Positions 1-7,625 of a stretch of DNA of 64,000 nucleotides are shown here, piece by piece; the first letter of the stretch is position 1; every line of letters starts with the position of its first letter. The position numbers and the translations under genes were made by a program. Below the pieces are notes generated by a model. The model was given only the letters and a program-made list of their open reading frames with translations, was not told the origin of the DNA and did not search any database. The DNA comes from an uncultured Pelagibacteraceae bacterium (GTDB lineage Bacteria > Pseudomonadota > Alphaproteobacteria > Pelagibacterales > Pelagibacteraceae). Where the stretch lies: positions 124,001-188,000 of the forward strand of contig CACJEC010000001.1 of NCBI GenBank assembly GCA_902592325.1. The letters are read 5' to 3'.

Positions 1-965
1 AACAAAATACTAAAGAAGAAGGTTTTGAACAAATGGATTATGCTTTAGATCAAGGTGTAAATTTTTGGGATACGGCTGAAATTTACTCTATTCCACCTAA
101 AAAAGAAACTTTCGGTGATACTGAGGTTATTATTGGAAAATGGTTTGAAAAAACAAAAAAAAGAGACAAAGTAATTTTGGCTTCAAAAGTTTGTGGACCA
201 ATGAGAGAATATGTAAGAGGTGGTGGAAATCAATTTGGCACAAAAAATATTACTGAAGCATTAGAGGGCAGTCTAAAACGATTAAGGACTGATTATATTG
301 ATTTATATCAATTACATTGGCCTGAGAGAAATACAAATTTTTTTGGAAAATTAGGATATGAACATGATGATAGCAATGAATGGACTAAATTTGAGGATAT
401 ACTATTAGATTTAAAAAAATTCATAGATCAAGGAAAAATCAGATATGTTGGATTATCAAATGAAACTCCTTGGGGTTTGTCTAAATTTTTAGAGTTATCA
501 AAAAGTAAAGATTTACCAAGAATGATTTCAGTTCAAAATCCATATAATTTACTTAATAGAACGTATGAAGTTGGTCTTGCAGAAATATCGGTAAGAGAAA
601 AAGCTGGATTACTAGCTTACTCACCCTTAGCTTGTGGGTTCTTATCAGGAAAATATAGAAACAACCAACTACCTAAAGGATCAAGAATAGAACGAGATGG
701 AGAATTTTGGACTAGATATAATAAACCTAATTCTAATAAAGCTATAGATGCTTACTATGAAATAGCAAAAAAGAATAATTTAAACTTACCTCAAATGTGT
801 TTAAAATTTTTAGAAATTCAACCTTTTGTCACATCTGTCATCATAGGTGCAACTACTATGGATCAGTTGAAAACAAATATAGAAAGTGTAAATATAAAAT
901 TAACAAATAAAGTTATAGAAGAAATAAATGAAATTCAAAAAATTTATCCTAATCCATGTCCATAA
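1..965 (+). CDS. tas: Aldo/keto reductase, Tas type (5' end cut by window)
   Basis: NAD(P)H-dependent aldo/keto reductase of the E. coli Tas type. The reading frame is open to the window edge (frame starting at base 3), so the gene begins upstream; the first internal ATG, at base 33, is not a plausible start. Visible family features are the Asp/Tyr pair (DTAEIY), the Lys in ILASKV, the His in YQLHWPER, and a C-terminal cofactor-binding stretch ending GATTMDQLKTNIES, which is very close to what I remember of E. coli Tas. The physiological substrate is unknown. It overlaps the next gene by 10 bp. The family call is firm; the Tas orthology rests on recall. Confidence 0.88.
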   Translation, partial: QNTKEEGFEQMDYALDQGVNFWDTAEIYSIPPKKETFGDTEVIIGKWFEKTKKRDKVILASKVCGPMREYVRGGGNQFGTKNITEALEGSLKRLRTDYIDLYQLHWPERNTNFFGKLGYEHDDSNEWTKFEDILLDLKKFIDQGKIRYVGLSNETPWGLSKFLELSKSKDLPRMISVQNPYNLLNRTYEVGLAEISVREKAGLLAYSPLACGFLSGKYRNNQLPKGSRIERDGEFWTRYNKPNSNKAIDAYYEIAKKNNLNLPQMCLKFLEIQPFVTSVIIGATTMDQLKTNIESVNIKLTNKVIEEINEIQKIYPNPCP

Positions 966-1468
966 TTAAAAAAAAATTAATTTTAATCTTAAGTTTTACC
1001 TTAATGTTTTTAATAAATTCTAATGCTGAAGAATTAAAACAAATTGGTAAATATAAAGATTGGAAAACAATGATATTAATTGAACCTACTGGCACAGTTT
1101 GTTTTGCACAGTCTTCTCCAGTTTTGCAGGCTCCAAAATCAAATAAAAGAGATGCCAGATTGTTTGTTACCTTTAGGCCAAGTGAAAAAATTACAGATGA
1201 AATAAGTGCAAGTCCAGGGTATGACTTTAATAAAAAAAACTCTGTAACGGCAACATCTGGAAAAAATAAAATCAAATTTGATATTATTCAACAACGTTTT
1301 GCTTGGATAGCTGATAACAAAATTGAAAAGAAAATGGTCAAGGTTATGAAAAAAGGTTCAAGAATTATGATTACTGGATATAATCAAAAAGGCTCACAAA
1401 CTATTGACCACTATTCGTTATTAGGTTTTACTAAAGCTTACAATGCTGCAAAAAAAGCCTGCAGTTAA
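956..1468 (+). CDS. Invasion-associated locus B (IalB)-like secreted protein
   Basis: 170-residue protein with an N-terminal signal peptide (basic start, hydrophobic run at about residues 7-22, cleavage likely near SNA-EE). The mature part resembles the IalB family found across Alphaproteobacteria: a short region with one Cys (TVCFAQSSP), then a beta-rich domain ending in a Cys-containing tail. Despite the name, the family is common in free-living marine bacteria, where its role is unknown; a periplasmic location is likely. The start overlaps the end of the aldo/keto reductase by 10 bp and argG follows after 3 bp, so the genes are probably co-transcribed. Family assignment is by pattern recall only. 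Confidence 0.65.
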   Translation: MSIIKKKLILILSFTLMFLINSNAEELKQIGKYKDWKTMILIEPTGTVCFAQSSPVLQAPKSNKRDARLFVTFRPSEKITDEISASPGYDFNKKNSVTATSGKNKIKFDIIQQRFAWIADNKIEKKMVKVMKKGSRIMITGYNQKGSQTIDHYSLLGFTKAYNAAKKACS

Positions 1469-1471
1469 TTA

Positions 1472-2656
1472 ATGAATTCAAAAAAAAAAATTGTTTTAGC
1501 TTACTCCGGAGGCTTAGATACATCAATAATTTTAAAATGGCTTCAAGAAAATTATAATGCTGAAGTTATTTGTTATACTGCAGATATTGGTCAAAAAATT
1601 AATAGAAAAAAAATATTAGCTAATGCAAAAAAATTTGGTGTCAAAAATATTATAATTAAAGATTTAAAAGATGAATTTGTTAAAAATTATGTTTACCCAA
1701 TGATAAGAGGACACGCAATTTATGAGGGAGTTTATTTATTAGGAACTTCAATTGCCCGACCACTTATTGCAAAAGATCAAATTAGAGTTGCAAAAAAATT
1801 TAAAGCATTTGCAGTATCACATGGTGCAACAGGTAAAGGAAATGACCAGATTAGATTTGAGCTAGGTTATCATTATTTTGGTCCAAAAATAAAAATCATA
1901 GCTCCTTGGAGAATTTGGAAATTAAAATCTAGGACTGATTTAATTAATTATGCAAAAAAACATAAAATAGAAATTCCTAAAGATAAAAAAGGTGCCCCAC
2001 CTTTTTCGATTGATGATAATTTATTTCATACATCAACAGAGGGGAAAGTTTTAGAAAATCCAAAAAATTCAGCTCCAGAATTTATTTTTCAAAGAACCAC
2101 TTCTCCTGAAAAAGCTCCTACAAAACCATCATTTGTTTATATCAATTTCAAAAATAGTGATCCAATTAGTATTAATGGAAAAAAATTATCCCCATCAAAG
2201 CTATTAGAAAAACTTAACCATCTTGCTGGTAAAAATGGAATAGGAAGGGTGGACTTAGTTGAAAATAGATTCATTGGAATTAAATCTAGAGGAGTATACG
2301 AAACTCCTGGTGGTGCATTATTAATTCAAGCACATAGAGCAATTGAGTCTGTAACTTTAGATAAAAAAACTATGCATAAAAAAGATCAAATAATGCCTAG
2401 ATATGCAGAACTTATTTATAATGGTTTCTGGTATTCAAAAGAAAGATTTAAGCTTCAAAAAATAATTGATCTTAAAAAAAATAAGGTAAATGGATCTGTT
2501 AAGTTAAAACTTTATAAAGGAAATATTATTATTCATTCAAGAATTACTAAAAGTAATGCCTACTCGATGAAAAAAGTATCTTTTGAAGAAAATAAAACTT
2601 TCAATAAAACCAATGTTGAGAGATTTATTAATTATCACAAAAAAAAGCTCAAATAA
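1472..2656 (+). CDS. argG: Argininosuccinate synthase
   Basis: Joins citrulline and aspartate with ATP to form argininosuccinate, the penultimate step of arginine synthesis, in the cytosol. The ATP pyrophosphatase P-loop AYSGGLDTS sits at residues 10-18; other family stretches are ATGKGNDQIRFE (citrulline/aspartate site) and STEGKVLENP. At 394 residues it matches the usual bacterial type of about 400, not the longer E. coli form. The codon run after the start is A-rich (NSKKKK), normal for this genome. It lies 3 bp after the IalB-like gene and 6 bp before the photolyase-like gene on the same strand, so it may be part of a four-gene transcript. Confidence 0.97.
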   Translation: MNSKKKIVLAYSGGLDTSIILKWLQENYNAEVICYTADIGQKINRKKILANAKKFGVKNIIIKDLKDEFVKNYVYPMIRGHAIYEGVYLLGTSIARPLIAKDQIRVAKKFKAFAVSHGATGKGNDQIRFELGYHYFGPKIKIIAPWRIWKLKSRTDLINYAKKHKIEIPKDKKGAPPFSIDDNLFHTSTEGKVLENPKNSAPEFIFQRTTSPEKAPTKPSFVYINFKNSDPISINGKKLSPSKLLEKLNHLAGKNGIGRVDLVENRFIGIKSRGVYETPGGALLIQAHRAIESVTLDKKTMHKKDQIMPRYAELIYNGFWYSKERFKLQKIIDLKKNKVNGSVKLKLYKGNIIIHSRITKSNAYSMKKVSFEENKTFNKTNVERFINYHKKKLK

Positions 2657-2662
2657 TTTAAA

Positions 2663-3805
2663 ATGAATTTTGTTCCTTCAAGAGCTTCGGCAATTGAGAA
2701 TCTGAATAAATTTGTTGAAAATAATCTTTCAGATTATTCTAGGTTAAGAAATTTTGATTTTGGTCCAAAAAACAGATCAAATATTTCTTGTCTCTCACCT
2801 TATATAACTCACGGTATAATTTCTGAACTAGAATTAATAAAAAAATCTTTAAGTAAATTCTCATTTTTAAAAAATGAAAAATTTATTCAAGAAGTTCTAT
2901 GGAGAACTTATTGGAAAGGTTGGTTGGAATTAAGACCTAATGTTTGGACAGATTATCTAAACGAACTTAAAAAAATTCGTGAAGATTTTAAAGACAATGC
3001 TAATTACAAAAATGCTATTGAGGGTAAAACTGATATTGAATGTTTTAATCAATGGGTAAAAGAATTAAAAGAAAACAACTATTTACACAACCATGCAAGA
3101 ATGTGGTTTGCAAGTATTTGGATTTTTACTTTGGATCTTCCTTGGCAACTGGGAGCAGAAGTTTTTATGAAACACTTATATGATGGAGATGCTGCTGCAA
3201 ATACTCTGGGATGGAGATGGGTTGCTGGAATTCAAACCCAAGGTAAAAATTATCTAGCTAGTGAATGGAATATTAAAAAATTTACAAATAATAGATTTAG
3301 CAATATAAAACTCAATGAAAATGCTCCTTCAAAGATAAGCAGCAAAACTTATGCGGCATCAAAATTAGAATTTAACAATCCCCAAAATTTTAAAGAAAAA
3401 AATCTTCTTATTTTTGATAATAGTTTATCTTTTGAAATAAGTGATTTTAATAATCTAAAATTTAAAAAAATCTTTTTAATTTCGAACAAAAATGAAAACC
3501 GTATCATAAAGCTCAGTGAGAAATTAATAAAATTCAAGTCAAAATTAATTGAAGATCAAAAAAAGAGATTAGAAGAAAAATCAATCAACTCTGAAATTAT
3601 AGATTTAAGTGAAATACAAAATATTAATGAAAGTTCTTATGGTTTATATCCAACAGTTGGTGAAAACTTGGATTTTATAAATATAAATGATTTAAAAATA
3701 GAATTTCTATATAGAAAACTAGATCAATTTTCTTGGCAATATTGTAATAAGGGTTTTTTTAATTTTAAAAATTATATTCCAAAAATAATTACAACTTTTA
3801 ATTAG
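2663..3805 (+). CDS. Photolyase-like FAD-binding protein with the FAD domain first
   Basis: 380 residues. The first ~225 residues read as the helical FAD-binding half of a DNA photolyase/cryptochrome: SCLSPYITHGIIS, then EVLWRTYWKGW, NYLHNHARMWFAS and DGDAAANTLGWRWVAG. In ordinary photolyases this half is preceded by an alpha/beta antenna domain; here the protein starts directly at it. The antenna-like part seems to come after it: residues ~235-345 alternate strands and helices (LLIFDNSLSF, KKIFLISNK, NSEIIDLSE). The tail FSWQYCNKGFFNFKNYIPKI looks like a conserved ending. I recall similar proteins in other Alphaproteobacteria annotated only as FAD-binding domain proteins. Whether it repairs DNA or senses light is not shown. 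It overlaps the convergent 73-residue gene by 4 bp. Confidence 0.8.
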   Translation: MNFVPSRASAIENLNKFVENNLSDYSRLRNFDFGPKNRSNISCLSPYITHGIISELELIKKSLSKFSFLKNEKFIQEVLWRTYWKGWLELRPNVWTDYLNELKKIREDFKDNANYKNAIEGKTDIECFNQWVKELKENNYLHNHARMWFASIWIFTLDLPWQLGAEVFMKHLYDGDAAANTLGWRWVAGIQTQGKNYLASEWNIKKFTNNRFSNIKLNENAPSKISSKTYAASKLEFNNPQNFKEKNLLIFDNSLSFEISDFNNLKFKKIFLISNKNENRIIKLSEKLIKFKSKLIEDQKKRLEEKSINSEIIDLSEIQNINESSYGLYPTVGENLDFININDLKIEFLYRKLDQFSWQYCNKGFFNFKNYIPKIITTFN

Positions 3806-4023
3806 AACCACCTAATCATTCCAATAATCCCAGCTGTTGCGTAAAAAAATTGTAATAATAATATTCCTTTATGACCTCCTCTGTAAGCCCAAATTCCAAT
3901 TAAAATTGCTGACAATAATAATAAACAAAAACCAAAAAATTCAATTCCAATATTTAGAGCAACAAACAATGAATATAAAATGGCCGTAATAACCCCTGCC
4001 CATTCAAAAAATTTATTATTCAT
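3802..4023 (-). CDS. Small membrane protein, function unknown
   Basis: 73 residues, mostly hydrophobic, with about three membrane-spanning stretches (residues ~8-28, 30-47 and 54-71) and a Gly-rich turn WAYRGGHKG. I do not recognise the family with confidence; short PnuC-like or amino-acid-transporter-like fragments have a similar look. Its ATG overlaps the TGA of the upstream glutamine amidotransferase (ATGA), so it is translationally coupled and the last gene of the cryptochrome operon. Its 3' end overlaps the convergent photolyase-like gene by 4 bp. Confidence 0.6.
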   Translation of the reverse strand: MNNKFFEWAGVITAILYSLFVALNIGIEFFGFCLLLLSAILIGIWAYRGGHKGILLLQFFYATAGIIGMIRWF

Positions 4024-4739
4024 AAAAGTTTTTTAAAATTAGTATAAAGAATTTTGGAATAATTATTCATATCAGACATATTATCTCTCGCAGATTGATC
4101 AAATTTTTCTAATGCTCCATTTCCCAATTGATCCTCAAGAGCCTTTTTGTACTCTGGAACACATCCCCATTCATTGACAGTAGTATCCTTAATTTCAATG
4201 TGAAATTGAATTCCATAAGCATGATTTTGATATTTAAAAATTTGATTTTTAGTAACTGGAGATGAGGCTAATAAAGTTACCTCTTTGTTATTCTCAATTC
4301 CTTGGACTTCATAAGAATGCCATTGTAAACTTTTGATTTGCTCTGGAAATTTTGAAAAAAGATTATCTTTGTTTTTTTCATTGGTAAAATTAATATCCAT
4401 AATACCTATTTCTGCTGGTTGAGATTTAACTACTTTGCCACCAATAACTTCACCTAATAACTGGCACCCCAAACAAAAACCCAAATAAGGTTTTTTCAAA
4501 TTAATAACGAATTCTTTGATTGCTTTTTTTTCTTCAATTAACCAAGGATAATCTTTTTCCATAAACGTATCCATTGGACCACCCATACAAAACATCCCAT
4601 CAAATTTACTAAGATCACTTGGAATTTTTTCACCTTCATCAAGCTCTATAGTGGTTAAATTTAATCTATCAGCCAACATTAGATCTTTAATGTAACCAGG
4701 GTCTTCAATTTTAATATGCTGTAATACAATTATGTTCAC
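4020..4739 (-). CDS. Class I glutamine amidotransferase-like protein
   Basis: 239-residue stand-alone glutamine amidotransferase domain. The nucleophile elbow GFCLG places the catalytic Cys at residue 89; the His/Glu partners are in QFHIE (H180, E182), so the triad is complete. The oxyanion region MGGPMD is at residues ~52-57. Such stand-alone domains, related to the GMP-synthase N-half, act as gamma-glutamyl hydrolases or ammonia donors; the partner here is unknown. It starts 5 bp after the DUF2256 gene and ends in an ATGA overlap with the membrane-protein gene, so it belongs to the cryptochrome operon. Family is clear, substrate is not. Confidence 0.85.
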   Translation of the reverse strand: MNIIVLQHIKIEDPGYIKDLMLADRLNLTTIELDEGEKIPSDLSKFDGMFCMGGPMDTFMEKDYPWLIEEKKAIKEFVINLKKPYLGFCLGCQLLGEVIGGKVVKSQPAEIGIMDINFTNEKNKDNLFSKFPEQIKSLQWHSYEVQGIENNKEVTLLASSPVTKNQIFKYQNHAYGIQFHIEIKDTTVNEWGCVPEYKKALEDQLGNGALEKFDQSARDNMSDMNNYSKILYTNFKKLL

Positions 4740-4744
4740 TAAAA

Positions 4745-4873
4745 TTAGCTTAGCTTAGAACACTTCTTTGAACAATATTTAACTCTATCCCAATTTAGCT
4801 TCCATTTCTTTCGCCAAATAAAAGGTCTTTTACAAACAGGACAAATTTTTGATGGTAGATTTTCTTTTTTCAC
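4745..4873 (-). CDS. DUF2256 zinc-ribbon-like micro-protein
   Basis: 42-residue ORF starting with GTG, below the length usually called. It has CPVC at residues 11-14 and CSKKC at 34-38, separated by the aromatic/basic stretch RPFIWRKKWKLNW. This is the DUF2256 pattern as I know it, a presumed four-Cys zinc-binding protein often encoded next to or fused with cryptochrome/photolyase-related genes. The GTG overlaps the TGA of the cryptochrome gene (GTGA), indicating translational coupling, and the amidotransferase gene follows after 5 bp. Function is unknown; a role with the cryptochrome is inferred from linkage only. Confidence 0.8.
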   Translation of the reverse strand: MKKENLPSKICPVCKRPFIWRKKWKLNWDRVKYCSKKCSKLS

Positions 4874-6363
4874 TTAATTGTATTTTGTTTTATGAATTTG
4901 TCTGCTGCAGATAAAATTATTTTTTTTCTATCAGTATTCATTTTATCAAAGATACGAACCATCATCGACAATCTAGGATTTTTTAAAAAGAATTTTCTAT
5001 TTCGGTCTATAAATCTCCAATACAATCCATCCATTGTATTGCACCATTCTCCTTTTTTAAAATCCATCATTTTCATAAAATAAGCTGATCCACAGATATA
5101 AGGTTTGGTCGCAAAAATTCCACCATCACTAAATAAACCCATCCCATAAACATTTGGAACCATTACCCAATCAGAAGAATCCACAAACATTTCCATAAAC
5201 CATTTATAAACAATTGTAGGCTTAATCTCACAAAGGTTCATTATGTTAGATAAAATCATTAATCTCTCAATGTGATGAGACCATCCATGTTTTACAGCGT
5301 TTTTAATAGCATGATCTAAAGGTGGTAAACCTGTAGAACCCTCATACCAGGATTTTTTCATTTTTCTATTATGTTTGAAAAAGTTGTTTGTTTCCAATTC
5401 GTCAGAATAACTTTGATAAATTCCACGCATGAATTCTCTCCAGCCAATTACCTGACGAATATATCCCTCTAATGAGTTCATTCTTATTTTATTTTTTTTG
5501 TGAAACTCTAAAACTTTTTGAATAATAAATTCAGGAGTTATAAGACCTAAATTAATATAGGGACTTAAAGCACTATGAAACAGAATATTATCTTTTTGAT
5601 TTACAGCATCTTCATAATCACCAAACATATTTGATTTTTCTTTTATAAAAAAATTTAAAAGTTTTACTACTTCATCAAATTCTGTTGCAAGCCAGAAGTC
5701 CTTTGTGTTACCAGGGTGATCTTTAAATAATTTTTCAATAATAGGTTTTAACTTTTTTGTATGCTTAGTTTCATTAATTTTAGGAAATTTTGGTATTAAA
5801 ATATCTTTAGGTAATTTATTTCTATTTTCTTCATCAAAGCTCCATTTTCCTCCAACTGGATTTCCATCAGCGCCTATTAATATTCCAGATTTTTTTCTAA
5901 CTTCTTTATAAAATGTTGCCATGAAAGGTTTTTTAGTTTTTTTTAAATAATTCTTAAATTCATTTCTTGAATTTAAAAACATTGAGGTTTGAATAATATT
6001 CCAATTAATTTTTTCTTTTTTTAAAAATTGTGAAATTTTCTTTTCAAAAAATTTATCTTCAACTTCAAAGCTTGAGATTTCTTTAATCTTTTTTTTGATG
6101 ATTATTTTTTTTAATTTTTTAAAATAATCATCTTTAAAATCTCTGTCCTCAATTTTTAGATAGTCTAATTTATATTTATTCTTTTTGAGACTATCAGCAT
6201 AAGAACGCATGGAAGATAAAAATAACAAGATTTTTTGCTTATGGTGTTTTTCATAAGTACATAATCCGTTATCTTCTGCCATAAAAAATAGATGGTCCTT
6301 TTTGTAGCGGTCGAGGTATTTTAATGGAAATAATTGATTACCAAGTATAAAAAATAACTTCAT
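4870..6363 (-). CDS. Cryptochrome/photolyase-related protein (FeS-BCP/PhrB-like lineage)
   Basis: 497 residues, full length for the deoxyribodipyrimidine photolyase-related family. The N-terminal alpha/beta domain starts FFILGNQLFP. The C-terminal FAD domain contains LSPYINLGLITPE (~266-278), GYIRQVIGWREFMRG (~300-314), HIERLMILSN (~364-373), DWVMVPNVYGMGLFSDGG (~398-415) and LYWRFIDRNR. The (6-4) photolyases of this lineage bind a 4Fe-4S cluster with four Cys. Here I see C378, C424 and C441, and not the CxxC pair I would expect near residues 430-440, so cluster binding is doubtful. It heads a leftward operon with DUF2256, an amidotransferase and a membrane protein, and is divergent from the SDR gene with a 27-bp gap. 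Confidence 0.87.
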   Translation of the reverse strand: MKLFFILGNQLFPLKYLDRYKKDHLFFMAEDNGLCTYEKHHKQKILLFLSSMRSYADSLKKNKYKLDYLKIEDRDFKDDYFKKLKKIIIKKKIKEISSFEVEDKFFEKKISQFLKKEKINWNIIQTSMFLNSRNEFKNYLKKTKKPFMATFYKEVRKKSGILIGADGNPVGGKWSFDEENRNKLPKDILIPKFPKINETKHTKKLKPIIEKLFKDHPGNTKDFWLATEFDEVVKLLNFFIKEKSNMFGDYEDAVNQKDNILFHSALSPYINLGLITPEFIIQKVLEFHKKNKIRMNSLEGYIRQVIGWREFMRGIYQSYSDELETNNFFKHNRKMKKSWYEGSTGLPPLDHAIKNAVKHGWSHHIERLMILSNIMNLCEIKPTIVYKWFMEMFVDSSDWVMVPNVYGMGLFSDGGIFATKPYICGSAYFMKMMDFKKGEWCNTMDGLYWRFIDRNRKFFLKNPRLSMMVRIFDKMNTDRKKIILSAADKFIKQNTIK

Positions 6364-6390
6364 GGTTAAATATAACTAATAAAAAATTTT

Positions 6391-7101
6391 ATGTCAGAAA
6401 AATATTTAATTTTTGGTGCGACAGGTTCAATCGGTTCAAGCTTAGCTGAACAATTAGTAAGTTCAGGCAATAGTGTTCATTTAGTTGGACGAAATGAAAC
6501 TGAACTAAAAAATATTTCTGACAAATTAAAATGCACTTCCACAGTAGCAGATGTATTGGAGGAAGGATTTATTGATAAAGTTAAAAATGATATTTCAGAA
6601 ACAAAGGGAATTGCTTACTGCGTAGGTTCTATTGATTTAAAACCCTTGAGAATGGTGACCGAGCAAGATTTTAATAATTGTATGAAACTTAATCTTTATT
6701 CAGCTGTTGAAACTATAAAGGGTTTTCAAGAAAGCTTGAAAAAAAATAAAGGATCGATAGTTTTATTTTCTACAGTTGCCGCACAAAGAGGATTTACAAA
6801 TCATGCAATAATTGCTTCTACAAAAGCTGCTGTTGAGGGACTAACTGTGTCTCTAGCTGCAGAATTTGCGCCAAACATTAGAGTTAACTGTATAGCACCT
6901 AGCTTAACAAATTCTAAAATTGCTGAACCGATGTTAAAAAATAAAGCTTTAGCAGATGGTATTGCAAAAGCTCATCCACTAAAAAGACTAGGCGAAGGGA
7001 AAGATTCTGCTTCACTTGCAAAATTTCTTATTACTGAAGATAGTTCTTGGGTTACAGGACAAATAATTGCAGTAGATGGAGGCAGATCTAAATTATCTTA
7101 A
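6391..7101 (+). CDS. SDR-fold protein lacking the catalytic Tyr
   Basis: 236-residue short-chain dehydrogenase/reductase-like protein. The Rossmann cofactor motif GATGSIG is at residues 9-15, Asn at 101 (MKLNLYSA), Ser at 127 (VLFSTVAAQ), Lys at 145 (ASTKAAVEG), and the family ending VTGQIIAVDGGRS is intact. At the position four residues before the Lys, where the YxxxK motif needs Tyr, there is Ile141. It may therefore bind NAD(P) without classical dehydrogenase chemistry, or use another residue. It is divergent from the cryptochrome operon with only 27 bp between starts, suggesting shared or closely spaced promoters. Confidence 0.85.
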   Translation: MSEKYLIFGATGSIGSSLAEQLVSSGNSVHLVGRNETELKNISDKLKCTSTVADVLEEGFIDKVKNDISETKGIAYCVGSIDLKPLRMVTEQDFNNCMKLNLYSAVETIKGFQESLKKNKGSIVLFSTVAAQRGFTNHAIIASTKAAVEGLTVSLAAEFAPNIRVNCIAPSLTNSKIAEPMLKNKALADGIAKAHPLKRLGEGKDSASLAKFLITEDSSWVTGQIIAVDGGRSKLS

Positions 7102-7117
7102 TAAATAAAGAAAAAAT

Positions 7118-7381
7118 TTAATTGTCTAAAATTTTTTTTTTAGCTTTTTCAAACTCTTCTTTAGTTAAAACACCACTTTTTAAAAGTTCATTTAAATTAT
7201 TTAATTCTTTGCTTAAATTTTCAGAATTATTTGAAGAATTTTCCTCTTCGATGTTTTCATTTTCTAAGTCCATTTTATTTGCACTTTTTGCACTAGAACC
7301 TGTCATGATAGCTCTAACACCTAAATAAATTACAAATAAAAAAATAGGTATTACTAATCCAAAAAAAATTATTTTTTCCAT
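7118..7381 (-). CDS. Small membrane-anchored SHOCT-domain protein
   Basis: 87 residues. An N-terminal transmembrane helix (~4-25) is followed by an acidic, Asn/Ser-rich linker (~35-58) and a C-terminal SHOCT-like helix pair (LNNLNELLKSGVLTKEEFEKAKKKIL). SHOCT domains are short oligomerisation or interaction elements often found at protein ends; no enzymatic function is implied. It is the last gene of the leftward folD-hemC block, 3 bp after the preceding small membrane gene. The domain call is fairly clear, the function is not. Confidence 0.75.
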   Translation of the reverse strand: MEKIIFFGLVIPIFLFVIYLGVRAIMTGSSAKSANKMDLENENIEEENSSNNSENLSKELNNLNELLKSGVLTKEEFEKAKKKILDN

Positions 7382-7384
7382 ACT

Positions 7385-7603
7385 TTAATCCTCATCTTCT
7401 TCTCTCCAATTTTTTTCATACATTAACCAAGCCGCATATATTACTGAAAATGTTCCTACTATCATACCATAATCAAATCCGGTCTGTATATCATACAAGT
7501 ACCAACCTAATTGTGTTGCTCCTATCGGAGGAATAGTAAGTATGCCCATAAGAATAGCTATTCTGTATGGATATTTAGGTTTTTTCATAACCCACTTTAC
7601 CAA
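7385..7603 (-). CDS. Small two-helix membrane protein, unknown
   Basis: Up to 72 residues with two predicted membrane helices (~residues 13-35 and 43-62) and an acidic C-terminus (NWREEDED). A Met at residue 6 (MKKPKYPYRIA) is an equally likely start and would give 67 residues. I do not recognise the family. It is co-oriented with folD upstream (22 bp) and the SHOCT gene downstream (3 bp). Confidence 0.55.
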   Translation of the reverse strand: MVKWVMKKPKYPYRIAILMGILTIPPIGATQLGWYLYDIQTGFDYGMIVGTFSVIYAAWLMYEKNWREEDED

Positions 7604-7625
7604 AAATGTTTTGTTGTTTTAATTA

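Noticed and set aside
949-1275. 108-residue ORF antisense to the IalB-like gene
   Set aside because: Covers the signal-peptide and first half of a plausible secreted protein in reverse; no family resemblance.
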